Counted from the stretch's first letter, positions 31,301-39,984 are shown. The stretch: DNA of 64,000 nt from Pseudoxanthomonas spadix (GCF_003703395.1 NZ_RDQN01000004.1:310001-374000), one strand, 5' to 3'. Numbers and translations: made by a program. Notes: a model not told the origin generated them from the letters alone.

Positions 31301-32293
31301 ATGAACACCCTCACCGAAACCGACGTGCAGACCGAACTGGCCAGGCTGGACCAATTGCGCCGCGCGCTGGCCCAGGCCGTGGTCGGTCAGCACGATGTGG
31401 TCGAACAGCTGCTGATCGGCCTGCTGGCCGGCGGCCATTGCCTGCTGGAAGGCGCGCCCGGGCTGGGCAAGACCCTGCTGGTACGGTCGCTGGGACAGGC
31501 GCTGGAACTGCAGTTCCGGCGCGTGCAGTTCACCCCGGACCTGATGCCCAGCGACATCCTGGGCACCGAGCTGCTGGAGGAAGACCACGGCACCGGCCAC
31601 CGCCGCTTCCGCTTCCAACCCGGTCCGATCTTCACCAACCTGCTGCTGGCCGACGAACTCAACCGCACCCCGCCCAAGACCCAGGCCGCGCTGCTGGAGG
31701 CGATGCAGGAACGCACCGTCAGCTACGCCGGCACCACCTATTCGCTGCCGGCGCCGTTCTTCGTGCTGGCCACCCAGAACCCGATCGAACAGGCCGGCAC
31801 CTATCCTCTGCCCGAGGCGCAGCTGGACCGCTTCCTGCTGCACGTGCGGGTGGATTACCCCAGCGAGCAGGAGGAGCGCGACATCCTGGCCCAGACCACC
31901 GGCACCCACCTCGGCGAAGTGCCGCCAGTGATGGACGCAGCCCAGGTGTTGGCGCTGCAGGCACGCGTGCGCCAAGTCCACCTGGGCCAAGACCTGCTGG
32001 CCTGGATCACCCGGCTGGTACGCGCCAGCCGCCCGGGCGAACACGCGCCGGCGCAGATCCGGCAATGGGTCAAGTGGGGCGCCGGACCACGCGCCGGGCA
32101 GTCGCTGGTGCTGGCGTGCAAGGCACGCGCACTGCTGCACGGGCGCCTGGCCGCCACCCGCGAGGACGTCGCCGCCCTGGCCGCCCCGGTCATGCGCCAT
32201 CGCCTGCTGCTGTCCTTCGCCGCCGAAGCCGAGCAGAAGGGTGCCGACGAGGTGGTGGCTGTGCTGCTGCAGCGCGTGCCGCTGGCTGGCTGA
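31301..32293 (+). CDS. MoxR-family AAA+ ATPase
   Basis: MoxR ATPases are chaperone-like AAA+ proteins that often activate or assemble partners with von Willebrand A domains. The 330-residue protein has Walker A LLEGAPGLGKT, Walker B LLLADELNRT and sensor ATQNPIEQAGTYPLPEAQLDRF. The ATG at 31301 is used; the upstream in-frame TTG at 31283 adds six residues without support. The DUF58 gene follows after 12 bp. A MoxR-DUF58-BatA series is a widely conserved arrangement. Confidence 0.93.
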   Translation: MNTLTETDVQTELARLDQLRRALAQAVVGQHDVVEQLLIGLLAGGHCLLEGAPGLGKTLLVRSLGQALELQFRRVQFTPDLMPSDILGTELLEEDHGTGHRRFRFQPGPIFTNLLLADELNRTPPKTQAALLEAMQERTVSYAGTTYSLPAPFFVLATQNPIEQAGTYPLPEAQLDRFLLHVRVDYPSEQEERDILAQTTGTHLGEVPPVMDAAQVLALQARVRQVHLGQDLLAWITRLVRASRPGEHAPAQIRQWVKWGAGPRAGQSLVLACKARALLHGRLAATREDVAALAAPVMRHRLLLSFAAEAEQKGADEVVAVLLQRVPLAG

Positions 32294-32305
32294 GCGGCTG
32301 CACGG

Positions 32306-33202
32306 ATGGGCGCGGCCTTCGACCCGATCCCGGCGGACGTGCGCAGCCGGCTGCGCGGGCTGCAGCTGTTGTCGCGGCGCTCCACCGGCGCACGCGGCAT
32401 CGGCCTGCACGCCAGCCGCAGCCGCGGCGCCGGCATGGAATTCGCCCAGTACCGCAGTTACGAGCAGGGTGACGAATTGCGCCAGGTGGACTGGAAGCTG
32501 TACGCGCGCAGCGACCGTTTCTTCGTGCGCGAATCCGAGCGCGAAAGCCCGCTGACAGTGTGGCTGCTGCTCGACGCCACCGCGTCGGCCGGCCAGGCCG
32601 ATGGTGACGGCACCGGCGGCTCGCGGCTGGATGCGATCAAGGCCCTGGCCGCGTGCGTGGCCGAACTTGCGCTGCGCCAGGGCGATGCGTTCGGCATGGT
32701 CGCCGTCCAGGGCGGCCGCCTGCGGCTGATGCCGGCCGCCATCGGCGCCCGCCAGCGTGACCGCCTGTGGCTGGAGCTGCATGCGCTGGACGCCGGCGGG
32801 GCCTGGCCGCCGCTGCAGGGCCTGCGCCCGCTGTGGGAACGCGTGGCGGCCAACGACCTGGTGCTGATGATCGGCGACGGCTTCGATGAAGCCGGCATCG
32901 CCCTGGCCGAACAGCTCGCCGCCGCGCGCCGCGAGGTCCTGCACCTGCAGGTGTTGACCACCGAGGAACGCGACTTTCCGTTCCGCGGCGGGCACCGCTT
33001 TGTCGATCCGGAAACCGGCGAGGAACTGCTGGGCGATGGCGCCGCGTTGCGCGGCCAGTACCTGGCGCGTTTCGGCGCCGCCCAACAGGCGCTGGCAGCG
33101 CGGCTGCAGGCGGCCGGCATCCGCCAGGCCGTGCACTACCTCGACCAGCCGCTGGATGCATCGCTGCGCCAGCTGCTGCAAGCACCAGCCGGCGCGCGAT
33201 GA
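32306..33202 (+). CDS. DUF58 domain protein
   Basis: This 298-residue protein carries the DUF58 signature RSYEQGDELRQVDWKLYARSDRFFVRESE (about 51-79) followed by a von Willebrand A-like region (LLLDATASAG, LVLMIGDGFDEAG). The DxSxS metal site is incomplete (DATAS). DUF58 proteins are the usual MoxR partners. There is no clear membrane helix. Its stop overlaps the next start at 33199-33202 as ATGA. Confidence 0.9.
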   Translation: MGAAFDPIPADVRSRLRGLQLLSRRSTGARGIGLHASRSRGAGMEFAQYRSYEQGDELRQVDWKLYARSDRFFVRESERESPLTVWLLLDATASAGQADGDGTGGSRLDAIKALAACVAELALRQGDAFGMVAVQGGRLRLMPAAIGARQRDRLWLELHALDAGGAWPPLQGLRPLWERVAANDLVLMIGDGFDEAGIALAEQLAAARREVLHLQVLTTEERDFPFRGGHRFVDPETGEELLGDGAALRGQYLARFGAAQQALAARLQAAGIRQAVHYLDQPLDASLRQLLQAPAGAR

Positions 33203-34365
33203 ACCTGGTGCTGCTCCTGCCGGCGGGGCTGGCCGCACTGGCGGCCTTGCTGCTGCCGTTGTTGATCCACCTGGCGCGGCGCAGCGAGCAGCGTCCTACC
33301 CCGTTTGCCGCACTGCGCTGGCTGCGTGCACGGCCCAGGCCCCGCAGCCGGGTGCGCTTGGATGAATGGCCGCTGTTGTTGCTGCGGCTGGCACTGCTGG
33401 CACTGCTGGCGCTGCTGCTGGCGCGGCCGGCGCTGTACGGCGCGGCCGCCGACACGCCATGGGTGGCGCTGGTGCCGGGGGTGCCGGTGCAGGCGGCGCG
33501 CGGGGTGGTGGAGGCCCCCGATGCCCGATGGCACTGGCTGGCGCCCGGCTTCCCGGCCGTGGAGCAGCCGGCACCCCGCGGCCCGGTGCCGGTGTCCAGC
33601 CTGCTGCGCGAGCTCGATGCCGAACTGCCCGCGGGCGCGACATTGACGGTGGTCGCGCCGGCGCAACTCGACGGCCTGGACGCGCAGCGCGTGCGGCTTT
33701 CGCGCACGGTGGCCTGGCATGTGCTTGCCGGCGCAGCGGCGGGACCGGCCGCCGTTGCGGCACGGCCTGCGCCGCAGCTGGTCGTGCACCATGCAGCCGA
33801 CAGCGCGCCGGCCCTGCGCTATCTGCGCGCTGCGCATGTGGCGTGGTCCGGCGGCGCTGCAGCGCCGTTGCCAACCGCGCCCGACGGACAGGCGTTGGCT
33901 CCACTGGGCGCGGCCCAGACCCTGGTGTGGCTGGCGCCGGAGCCGCTGCCGTCGGCGGCGCAGCGGTGGGTCGCGGCGGGCGGCACCGCCCTGCTCGACG
34001 CGCGCAGCCCCTGGACCCCCCAGTCGCCGATGTCGCCGCTGTGGAGCGATGACCGCGGCGAGGCGCTGGTGGAAGGGGTGGCCCACGGCCAGGGCCGAGT
34101 GCTGCGCTTCACCCGCGCGCTGGCGCCGGCGCAGATGCCGCAGCTGCTCCAGGCCGATTTCCCGCAGCGGCTGCGAGCGCTGCTGGAGCGGCCACCGCCG
34201 CCGCCTTCCCGCGGCCTTGCTCCCGACCATGCCCCACAGGCCGGTGCGCCGGCGTGGGCGCCGAGCCCGCGCCAGCTGCAGCCCTGGCTGCAGCTGGCCA
34301 TCGCCTTGCTGTTCCTGTGCGAGCGCTGGCTGGCCACCTCGCCGCGCCGGAAGGTGGCTGCATGA
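33199..34365 (+). CDS. BatA-like membrane protein
   Basis: This 388-residue protein begins with the BatA N-terminal domain: a membrane helix (LVLLLPAGLAALAALLLPLLIHL), the RPTPFAALRWLR segment and a second helix (LLLLRLALLALLALLLARPAL). A Pro/Ala-rich extracytoplasmic region follows, with a final hydrophobic stretch near 355-380. BatA proteins occur with MoxR and DUF58, and the Bat operon in Bacteroides affects aerotolerance. It overlaps genes on both sides by ATGA, so the four-gene set is tightly coupled. Confidence 0.82.
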   Translation: MNLVLLLPAGLAALAALLLPLLIHLARRSEQRPTPFAALRWLRARPRPRSRVRLDEWPLLLLRLALLALLALLLARPALYGAAADTPWVALVPGVPVQAARGVVEAPDARWHWLAPGFPAVEQPAPRGPVPVSSLLRELDAELPAGATLTVVAPAQLDGLDAQRVRLSRTVAWHVLAGAAAGPAAVAARPAPQLVVHHAADSAPALRYLRAAHVAWSGGAAAPLPTAPDGQALAPLGAAQTLVWLAPEPLPSAAQRWVAAGGTALLDARSPWTPQSPMSPLWSDDRGEALVEGVAHGQGRVLRFTRALAPAQMPQLLQADFPQRLRALLERPPPPPSRGLAPDHAPQAGAPAWAPSPRQLQPWLQLAIALLFLCERWLATSPRRKVAA

Positions 34366-36527
34366 GCACCGGGGTCCTGCACAAGGCGTGGCAACGCGCA
34401 CGCACCCAGCGCTTGCTGGAATGGCTGGTCCTGCTGGCGCCGTGGGCGGCGGTGGCCTGTGCGCTGACCTGGCGACTGGCCGGTGCGGCGGCGGCGCTGG
34501 CGGTCCTGGCCATCGCGATCGTCGCGATGGCCGTGGCGGCCGCTTCGGCGAGCAGATCGTTGGACCGGGCGTGGGTGGTTGGTCGGCTCGACGCGCGCGC
34601 GGACATGGAGGACAGCGCCGATCTGCTGTTCGCCCTGCCGCAGGGCCTGACGCCGCTGCAGCGTCTGCAGCAGGCTCGGCTGCAGCAACGGCTGTGCGCG
34701 TCTGCACCCCGGCTGGCGCTGCCGTGGCGCTGGCCACGGCTGCTGGCGTCGTTGCTGTTGGCTGCGGCGGCGGGTGCGGCGTTGGTGTGGTGGCCGGCGC
34801 GGCCGGCGGCCACGGTCCGCCCGGCAACGGTGCAATCGCCGCGCGCACAACCGGCCGGGTTCACGGTCATCAGCGCCCAGCGCCTGCAGCTGCGCCCACC
34901 GGCCTACACCGGGCAGGCTGCGCGCGAGACTCCAGCGCTGGATGCCCGCGCTGCGGTGGGGACGCAACTGCAATGGACGCTGCGCTTCGCTCCGCAGCCG
35001 CGCGGCGCAGCGCTGGTGTTCCACGATGGGCGCCGGGTGGCGTTGCGGCGCGAGGGTGAGGACTGGCGCGGCAGCCATGTCCTGCAGCACTCGGCGCTGT
35101 ACCGGATCGCGCTCGAAGACGCGCCGCCGCTGCAGCAGCGCCGGGCCCATCGGCTGGACGCGATCGCCGATCGCCCGCCGCAGGTGCGCGTGCTGCAGCC
35201 CGAGCAAAGCCTGACCCTGCTGCAGGAAGGGCAGACGCGATGGCCGCTGGCGTTCGCCGTGCACGACGACTACGGCGTGGCTGCCGCCGCCCAATTGCGC
35301 GTGGTCCTGGCCCAGGGCAGTGGCGAGAACATCGCCTTCAGGGAGAGCTTGCTGACCCTGACCGGCAGCGGCCCGGCCAGCGCCCGGCGCTTCGGCCGGA
35401 CGCTCGATCCGCTCGCGCTGGGCATGGCAGTGGGTGATGACCTGATCGTGCAGCTGATCGTGTGCGACAACCGCCGCCCCGTCCCGCAGCAGGCACGCAG
35501 CGCCAGCCTGATCCTGCGCTGGCCCCCGGACCTTGGCAGCCAGGCGGGCGGGCTGGACGGCATCGTCAAGAAGGCGCTGCCGGCCTACTTCCGCAGCCAG
35601 CGCCAGATCATCATCGATGCCCAGGCACTGCTGGAGCAGAAGCGGCGACTGCCGGCGCAGGGCTTCGTCACGCGCTCGGACGCGATTGGCGTGGACCAGC
35701 GCATCCTGCGGCTGCGCTACGGGCAATTCCTGGGTGAGGAGGCCGAAGGTGCGCCCAAGCCGCCCCCGGCGCCGACCTCCGCCACGGCCGACAGTTCCGC
35801 ACCCGCCACGGCGGCTGCCTCCGACCGGCAGGCGCACGACGATCACGCCGGCGAACCGGCCGCACCCGCGGCCGGCCTTGGTCGCCAGGCCGATGTGCTG
35901 GCCGAGTTTGGCCACACCCACGACCAAGCCGAGGCGGCCACGCTGCTGGACCCGCAGACACGCGCCACCCTGAAGGCCGCGCTGGACCAGATGTGGCAGT
36001 CGGAGCTGCACCTGCGCCAGGGCCAGCCGGAGCTGGCGCTGCCCTTCGCGTACAAGGCGCTGGAATTGATCAAGCAGGTGCAGCAGGCAGAACGCGTGTA
36101 CCTGGCGCGCGTCGGGCCGGAGCTGCCGCCGATCGATCCCGGCCGCCGCCTGCGTGGCGACCGCACCGGCCTGAGCCCCGCCCAGATCAAGGTCTCGGCG
36201 GCGACCGCGCCGGATCCAGCCCCGCTGCGCGCCTGGCAGGCGCTGGGCGACCATCCGGGCGCCACCGCCGATGCGGACCTGCTGCAGCAGCTGCAGCGCT
36301 GGCTGGGCGATCACCCGATGGAGGTCGAGGACCCGCTCGCCTTCGCCGCAGCGCTTGACCGGGTCCGCAATGAACCTGCCTGCGCAGCCTGCCGGGGGCA
36401 CCTGCGGGCGTTGCTGTGGACCGCGCTCGCGCGCCCACCGGCGCAGGTGCAGCGGCGGCCGCCCGCCGATCAGGTCGGGCAACGCTACCTGGACGCGCTC
36501 GAAGCGGCGCGCGAGGCGCGGCCATGA
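34362..36527 (+). CDS. large membrane protein, DUF4175-like
   Basis: This 721-residue protein has two N-terminal hydrophobic hairpins (about 20-60) and a third near 130-148, then a long soluble domain. The start of that domain (FTVISAQRLQLRPPAYTGQAARETP) and the later AFAVHDDYGVAAAAQLRV resemble DUF4175 proteins, which are found in MoxR/DUF58 operons. A low-complexity Pro/Ala/Thr-rich linker lies around 465-510. No enzyme motif is visible. It overlaps both neighbours by ATGA. It probably forms part of a membrane complex with the BatA-like and following proteins. Confidence 0.7.
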   Translation: MSTGVLHKAWQRARTQRLLEWLVLLAPWAAVACALTWRLAGAAAALAVLAIAIVAMAVAAASASRSLDRAWVVGRLDARADMEDSADLLFALPQGLTPLQRLQQARLQQRLCASAPRLALPWRWPRLLASLLLAAAAGAALVWWPARPAATVRPATVQSPRAQPAGFTVISAQRLQLRPPAYTGQAARETPALDARAAVGTQLQWTLRFAPQPRGAALVFHDGRRVALRREGEDWRGSHVLQHSALYRIALEDAPPLQQRRAHRLDAIADRPPQVRVLQPEQSLTLLQEGQTRWPLAFAVHDDYGVAAAAQLRVVLAQGSGENIAFRESLLTLTGSGPASARRFGRTLDPLALGMAVGDDLIVQLIVCDNRRPVPQQARSASLILRWPPDLGSQAGGLDGIVKKALPAYFRSQRQIIIDAQALLEQKRRLPAQGFVTRSDAIGVDQRILRLRYGQFLGEEAEGAPKPPPAPTSATADSSAPATAAASDRQAHDDHAGEPAAPAAGLGRQADVLAEFGHTHDQAEAATLLDPQTRATLKAALDQMWQSELHLRQGQPELALPFAYKALELIKQVQQAERVYLARVGPELPPIDPGRRLRGDRTGLSPAQIKVSAATAPDPAPLRAWQALGDHPGATADADLLQQLQRWLGDHPMEVEDPLAFAAALDRVRNEPACAACRGHLRALLWTALARPPAQVQRRPPADQVGQRYLDALEAAREARP

Positions 36528-38356
36528 ATCCTGCAACCTCGGTGGCCGTGATCCTGGGCATCGCCACGCTGCTGGCGATCGTGCGCCTGCTGTGGCGGCA
36601 GCGGCGCCTGACCGCCGAAGCGCGCGGACCACGCTGGCGCCTGGTCCTGCAGCTGATCGGACAGCCAGCGCTTGCCGGGCTGCTGTACCTGACGATGCTG
36701 CCGCCGCCGCTTCCCGGGAAGGCCGACACGCTGGTGGTGGCCACGGCAGACGCCACGGAAAGCCAACTTCGCCGCAGCGCCGGCGGCAGCCTGGTTGCCC
36801 TGCCGGAGGCGCCGCCGCTGCCGTCGGCCGTGCGCGTTCCCGACCTGGCCACCGCCCTGCGTCAGCGCCCCGGCACCAGCGGCCTGCGTGTGGTCGGCGC
36901 CGGGCTGGTCGGGCGCGACCAGGACGCGGCCGGCGCGCTGCCGGTGGATTTTGTCGCCGCCGATCTCCCGCGCGGCATCGTGCAGCTGGCCAGCCCGGCG
37001 CAGGTGCCTGCCGGTGGCGCGTTCGCGGTGCACGGACGTGCCAATGGCGTGCCAGGGGGGCGGGTGGAGCTGCGCGATCCGGCCGGGCTGCGTGTGGACG
37101 CGCAGAGCCTGCCGGCTTCGGGCCGATTCCAGCTGGCCGGCAGCGTACGCGTGCCCGGGACGGTGCAGTTTTCGCTGCAGCTGCTGGATGCGGCCGGGGG
37201 TCGGGTCGAGCAGCTGGCGGTGCCGGTGTGGATCGCGCAGACCCGGCCGCCGCGGGTGCTGGTCCTGGCCGGCGCTGCGGGCCCGGAACTGAAATACCTG
37301 CGGCGCTGGATCGCCGACGCCGACATGCAGGCCGATGCGCGCATCGGCATCGGCGGCGGCGTGCAGCTGCGGTCCGGTCCGGCTTCGCTCACGGCCGCCG
37401 ACCTGGGCCAGCTGGACGTGGTGATCCTCGACGCCCGCGCATGGTCCGGGTTGGGCGCCGGGCAGCGGCAGGCCTTGCTGGAAGCAGTCCGCGGCGGCCT
37501 GGGCGTGCTGCTGCGCGCCGACACCGCACCGGATGCCGCGCTGCGCGCGGACCTGCGCAGGCTCGGCTTCCAGCTGCGACAGGCCGGGCGCGAGGTCGGC
37601 ACGGCCGCGGTGGCCTCCCCGCGCCCGGACCTGGGCGAAGCCACGGCGTCGGCGAGCGCTGCCCCCGGCGCTGCCCAACCCCCGGCGCAGGCATCGAAGT
37701 CGCCGGACGTCAGCTACCGCAAGCTCGGGCTGGCAGGGCTCGATGCGGCGCCGCTGTTGAACGCCCAGGGCGGCCAGCTGCTTGCGGTCTGGCGCGCCCA
37801 CGGTCGCGGTCGCGTCGGCCTGTGGACGCCACTGGACAGCTTCCGCCTGGTCCTGGCCGGGCATCCGGACCTGCATGCGCAGATGTGGAGCAGGGCGCTG
37901 GCGATCCTGGCCCGCCCTGGCCAGGCTCTGGCGACCGTTGACGCCCATGCCTGGCCGGGCGAGCGCATCACCCTGTGCGGCCTGACCGGTCCTGCGCAGG
38001 TGGCCGCGCCCGATGGCCAGCCGACCTCCCTGGTCCCGGACCCGCGGGCCGGTCACTGCGCCGGCTACTGGCCACGCCAGCCCGGTTGGCACCAGTTGGC
38101 CCACGCAGGCGGCGCCCAGCCCTTCCACGTCCATCAGGCAGCGCAAGGACGGGCCTTGAAGGCCGCCGGACAGGCGCTGGCGACCCGGCAACTGGCGATG
38201 TTTGCGGGCGCCGCCGGCTCCCGGCCCCCGGCGGAGACGGTGCCGGCCAGGCGCGGGCGTGCCTGGCCGTGGCTGCTGGGCCTGCTGGCCTGCGCAGCGG
38301 CGCTGTGGTGGCTGGAGCGCGCCCGCCTGCACCTTCCAGATCCTGCTGCACGCTAG
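36524..38356 (+). CDS. uncharacterised membrane-anchored protein, GATase-like region
   Basis: This 610-residue protein has hydrophobic segments at the N-terminus (about 7-25, 42-60) and at the C-terminus (about 578-598), enclosing a large extracytoplasmic part. A Rossmann-like stretch (PRVLVLAGAAGPELKYLRRWI ... VVILDARAW ... LLRAD, about 240-335) recalls class I glutamine-amidotransferase-like domains seen beside BatA proteins, without a visible catalytic Cys-His pair. I do not know its function. The ATG at 36524 overlaps the preceding stop. It is the last gene of the series, ending 71 bp before tRNA-Leu. Confidence 0.65.
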   Translation: MNPATSVAVILGIATLLAIVRLLWRQRRLTAEARGPRWRLVLQLIGQPALAGLLYLTMLPPPLPGKADTLVVATADATESQLRRSAGGSLVALPEAPPLPSAVRVPDLATALRQRPGTSGLRVVGAGLVGRDQDAAGALPVDFVAADLPRGIVQLASPAQVPAGGAFAVHGRANGVPGGRVELRDPAGLRVDAQSLPASGRFQLAGSVRVPGTVQFSLQLLDAAGGRVEQLAVPVWIAQTRPPRVLVLAGAAGPELKYLRRWIADADMQADARIGIGGGVQLRSGPASLTAADLGQLDVVILDARAWSGLGAGQRQALLEAVRGGLGVLLRADTAPDAALRADLRRLGFQLRQAGREVGTAAVASPRPDLGEATASASAAPGAAQPPAQASKSPDVSYRKLGLAGLDAAPLLNAQGGQLLAVWRAHGRGRVGLWTPLDSFRLVLAGHPDLHAQMWSRALAILARPGQALATVDAHAWPGERITLCGLTGPAQVAAPDGQPTSLVPDPRAGHCAGYWPRQPGWHQLAHAGGAQPFHVHQAAQGRALKAAGQALATRQLAMFAGAAGSRPPAETVPARRGRAWPWLLGLLACAAALWWLERARLHLPDPAAR

Positions 38357-38411
38357 CGCTCCGGCGCCTGCAAGCCGGGCGGCCCTCATCGCGGTCCGGC
38401 ATCCAGCCGGC

Positions 38412-38417
38412 TAGAAT
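38412..38417 (+). promoter_or_regulatory. possible -10 box of the tRNA-Leu promoter
   Basis: TAGAAT (5/6 match to TATAAT) lies 11 bp before the tRNA-Leu 5' end. No good -35 box is visible at 17 bp, so it may instead be read with the upstream operon. Confidence 0.3.
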
Positions 38418-38427
38418 GGCTCACCTT

Positions 38428-38514
38428 GCGAGAGTGGCGGAACTGGTAGACGCACTGGATTTAGGTTCCAGCGGACGCAAGTTCGTGCGGGTTCGAGTCC
38501 CGCCTTTCGCACCA
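38428..38514 (+). tRNA. tRNA-Leu (anticodon UAG)
   Basis: This is an 87-nt class II tRNA. The acceptor stem GCGAGAG pairs with CTTTCGC and the CCA is encoded. The anticodon stem CTGGA/TCCAG encloses TTTAGGT with TAG at 38462-38464. The variable arm and the GGTTCGAGTCC T arm are normal. It reads CUA-type leucine codons. Confidence 0.97.
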
Positions 38515-38541
38515 GCATCTCAACAACGACGGGACACATCC

Positions 38542-39318
38542 ATGGTTCGTAGCGGCAATCCTGCTCTCAAGCAGTCCACCTTCCTCGACCTGAGCTCCGG
38601 CGCGGTGGTCGCACGCGACGCGGGCGCCATGACCCTCAGCGGAACCGTCAACAAGACCGGCTTGCTGTTGCTGCTCACGGTGCTTACCGCGGCCTTTGCC
38701 TGGAGCCAGTCCATCGTCACTGGCGCCGACGGCCAGGCGGCGATCGCCCAGGGCGTGGCCGGTTACATGATCGGCGGCGCCATCGGCGGCTTCATCCTGG
38801 CGTTGATCACCATTTTCAAGAAGACCTGGGCGCCGATCACGGCGCCGCTGTATGCGCTAGTGGAGGGCTTTTTCCTGGGCTCGATCTCGGCCATGTACGA
38901 GTTCCGCTTCAACGGCATCGTGTTTCAGGCTGTGCTGCTGACCTTCGGCACGCTGTTCGCGCTGCTGTTCGCCTACCGCAGCGGTCTGATCCGCGCCACC
39001 GAGAACTTCAAGCTGGGGGTGGCGGCGGCGACCGGCGGCATCTTCCTGGTCTACCTGGCGACGATGATCCTGGGCTTCTTCAATGTGAATATCCCCTTCA
39101 TCCATGAATCCGGCCTGGTCGGCATCGGCTTCAGCCTGTTCGTGGTGGTCATCGCCGCGCTCAATCTGGTGCTGGATTTCGACTTCATCGAGAATGGAAT
39201 CGAGCAGGGCGCACCCAAGTACATGGAGTGGTATGGCGCCTTCGGCCTGATGGTCACGCTGGTGTGGCTGTACATCGAGTTCCTGCGCCTGCTGTCCAAG
39301 CTGCAGTCGCGCAACTGA
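38542..39318 (+). CDS. Bax inhibitor-1/YccA family membrane protein
   Basis: This 258-residue protein has seven hydrophobic segments and the BI-1 family ending, with acidic residues in the last loop (LDFDFIENGIEQGAPKYMEWYGAFGL). Relatives (YccA, YetJ) are inner-membrane proteins; YccA interacts with FtsH and YetJ conducts calcium. It starts at the ATG at 38542, 28 bp after tRNA-Leu, and ends before a strong bidirectional terminator. An in-frame extension through the tRNA gene is not real. Confidence 0.9.
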   Translation: MVRSGNPALKQSTFLDLSSGAVVARDAGAMTLSGTVNKTGLLLLLTVLTAAFAWSQSIVTGADGQAAIAQGVAGYMIGGAIGGFILALITIFKKTWAPITAPLYALVEGFFLGSISAMYEFRFNGIVFQAVLLTFGTLFALLFAYRSGLIRATENFKLGVAAATGGIFLVYLATMILGFFNVNIPFIHESGLVGIGFSLFVVVIAALNLVLDFDFIENGIEQGAPKYMEWYGAFGLMVTLVWLYIEFLRLLSKLQSRN

Positions 39319-39392
39319 AGAAGCTGCCGCCTGCGCCGGATGCACGGCGCAGGCGAGCTCCGGCGTCGGCATGCGGCACCGATTCAAGCATA

Positions 39393-39422
39393 AAAAAGGC
39401 ACCCATCGCTGGGTGCCTTTTT
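39393..39422. terminator. bidirectional rho-independent terminator
   Basis: AAAAAGGCACCCA (39393-39405), a TCGC loop and the complement ending in TTTTT (39410-39422) form a perfect 13-bp stem with A and T tracts on either side. It ends the BI-1 gene on the plus strand and the four-tRNA operon on the minus strand, only 4 bp from tRNA-Lys. Confidence 0.92.
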
Positions 39423-39425
39423 GTT

Positions 39426-39501
39426 TGGTGGGCCGTCAAGGATTCGAACCTTGGACCTATTGATTAAGAGTCAACTGCTCTACCAACTGAGCTAACGGCC
39501 C
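39426..39501 (-). tRNA. tRNA-Lys (anticodon CUU)
   Basis: This 76-nt tRNA has acceptor GGGCCGT/ACGGCCC, encoded CCA, and anticodon loop CTCTTAA giving CUU. It is last in the minus-strand operon Pro-Arg-His-Lys, directly before the bidirectional terminator. Confidence 0.96.
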
Positions 39502-39537
39502 CGAAAACTGGTCGCGCAGTGTACGCGAGGGCTTCGG

Positions 39538-39563
39538 ATTTGCAAACCCCATATGGGGCAAAT
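39538..39563. repeat. palindromic spacer between tRNA-His and tRNA-Lys
   Basis: The 26-bp segment has outer arms ATTTGC/GCAAAT and an inner CCCCATATGGGG. In the tRNA precursor it would form a hairpin between the two tRNAs and could be an RNase processing site or a pause signal. Confidence 0.55.
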
Positions 39564-39573
39564 CTACGCGGAT

Positions 39574-39651
39574 TGGGGTGGCTGAGGGGACTCGAACCCC
39601 CGACATCTGGAATCACAATCCAGTACTCTAACCAACTGAGCTACAGCCACC
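39574..39651 (-). tRNA. tRNA-His (anticodon GUG)
   Basis: The anticodon loop TTGTGAT gives GUG. The acceptor stem GTGGCTG/CAGCCAC is preceded by the extra G at position -1 (39651) that is diagnostic of tRNA-His, and the discriminator is C. CCA is encoded. Confidence 0.96.
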
Positions 39652-39688
39652 AGTGAACCGCACTACACCAGCCTTGCCGCCACTGGAT

Positions 39689-39765
39689 TGGCGCGCCCGA
39701 CAGGAATCGAACCTGTAACCGCCGGCTTAGAAGGCCGGTGCTCTATCCAGTTGAGCTACGGGCGC
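39689..39765 (-). tRNA. tRNA-Arg (anticodon UCU)
   Basis: This 77-nt tRNA has acceptor GCGCCCG/CGGGCGC, anticodon loop CTTCTAA giving UCU, and encoded CCA. It reads AGA/AGG, rare codons in this GC-rich genome. Confidence 0.96.
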
Positions 39766-39814
39766 CCGGCTGGAACTGCACCCGGACCTGACCTGTCTGG
39801 CCCACTGCGATCGA

Positions 39815-39891
39815 TGGTCGGGGTAGAGGGATTCGAACCCCCGACATCCTGCTCCCAAAGCAGGCGCGCTACCAGACTGCGCTATACCCCG
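39815..39891 (-). tRNA. tRNA-Pro (anticodon UGG)
   Basis: This 77-nt tRNA has acceptor CGGGGTA/TACCCCG, anticodon loop TTTGGGA giving UGG, and encoded CCA. It is first in the minus-strand tRNA operon. Confidence 0.96.
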
Positions 39892-39955
39892 GAAACCTTG
39901 AGCGGGCCGGCAAATCGCCGGTCCTTGCCGACGGCTGGCGCCGGAAAGGATGGGT

Positions 39956-39984
39956 ATTGTCTGGATCGCGGGTCGAACTGTCAA
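39956..39984 (-). promoter_or_regulatory. promoter of the tRNA operon Pro-Arg-His-Lys
   Basis: On the minus strand a perfect -35 box TTGACA (39979-39984) is 17 bp from a -10 box GACAAT (39956-39961, 4/6). It lies about 65 bp upstream of tRNA-Pro and is the best sigma70 promoter seen in the window. Confidence 0.75.

Noticed and set aside
38416-38541. In-frame N-terminal extension of the BI-1 protein through tRNA-Leu
   Set aside because: The extension translates the tRNA gene; the protein start at 38542 matches the family.
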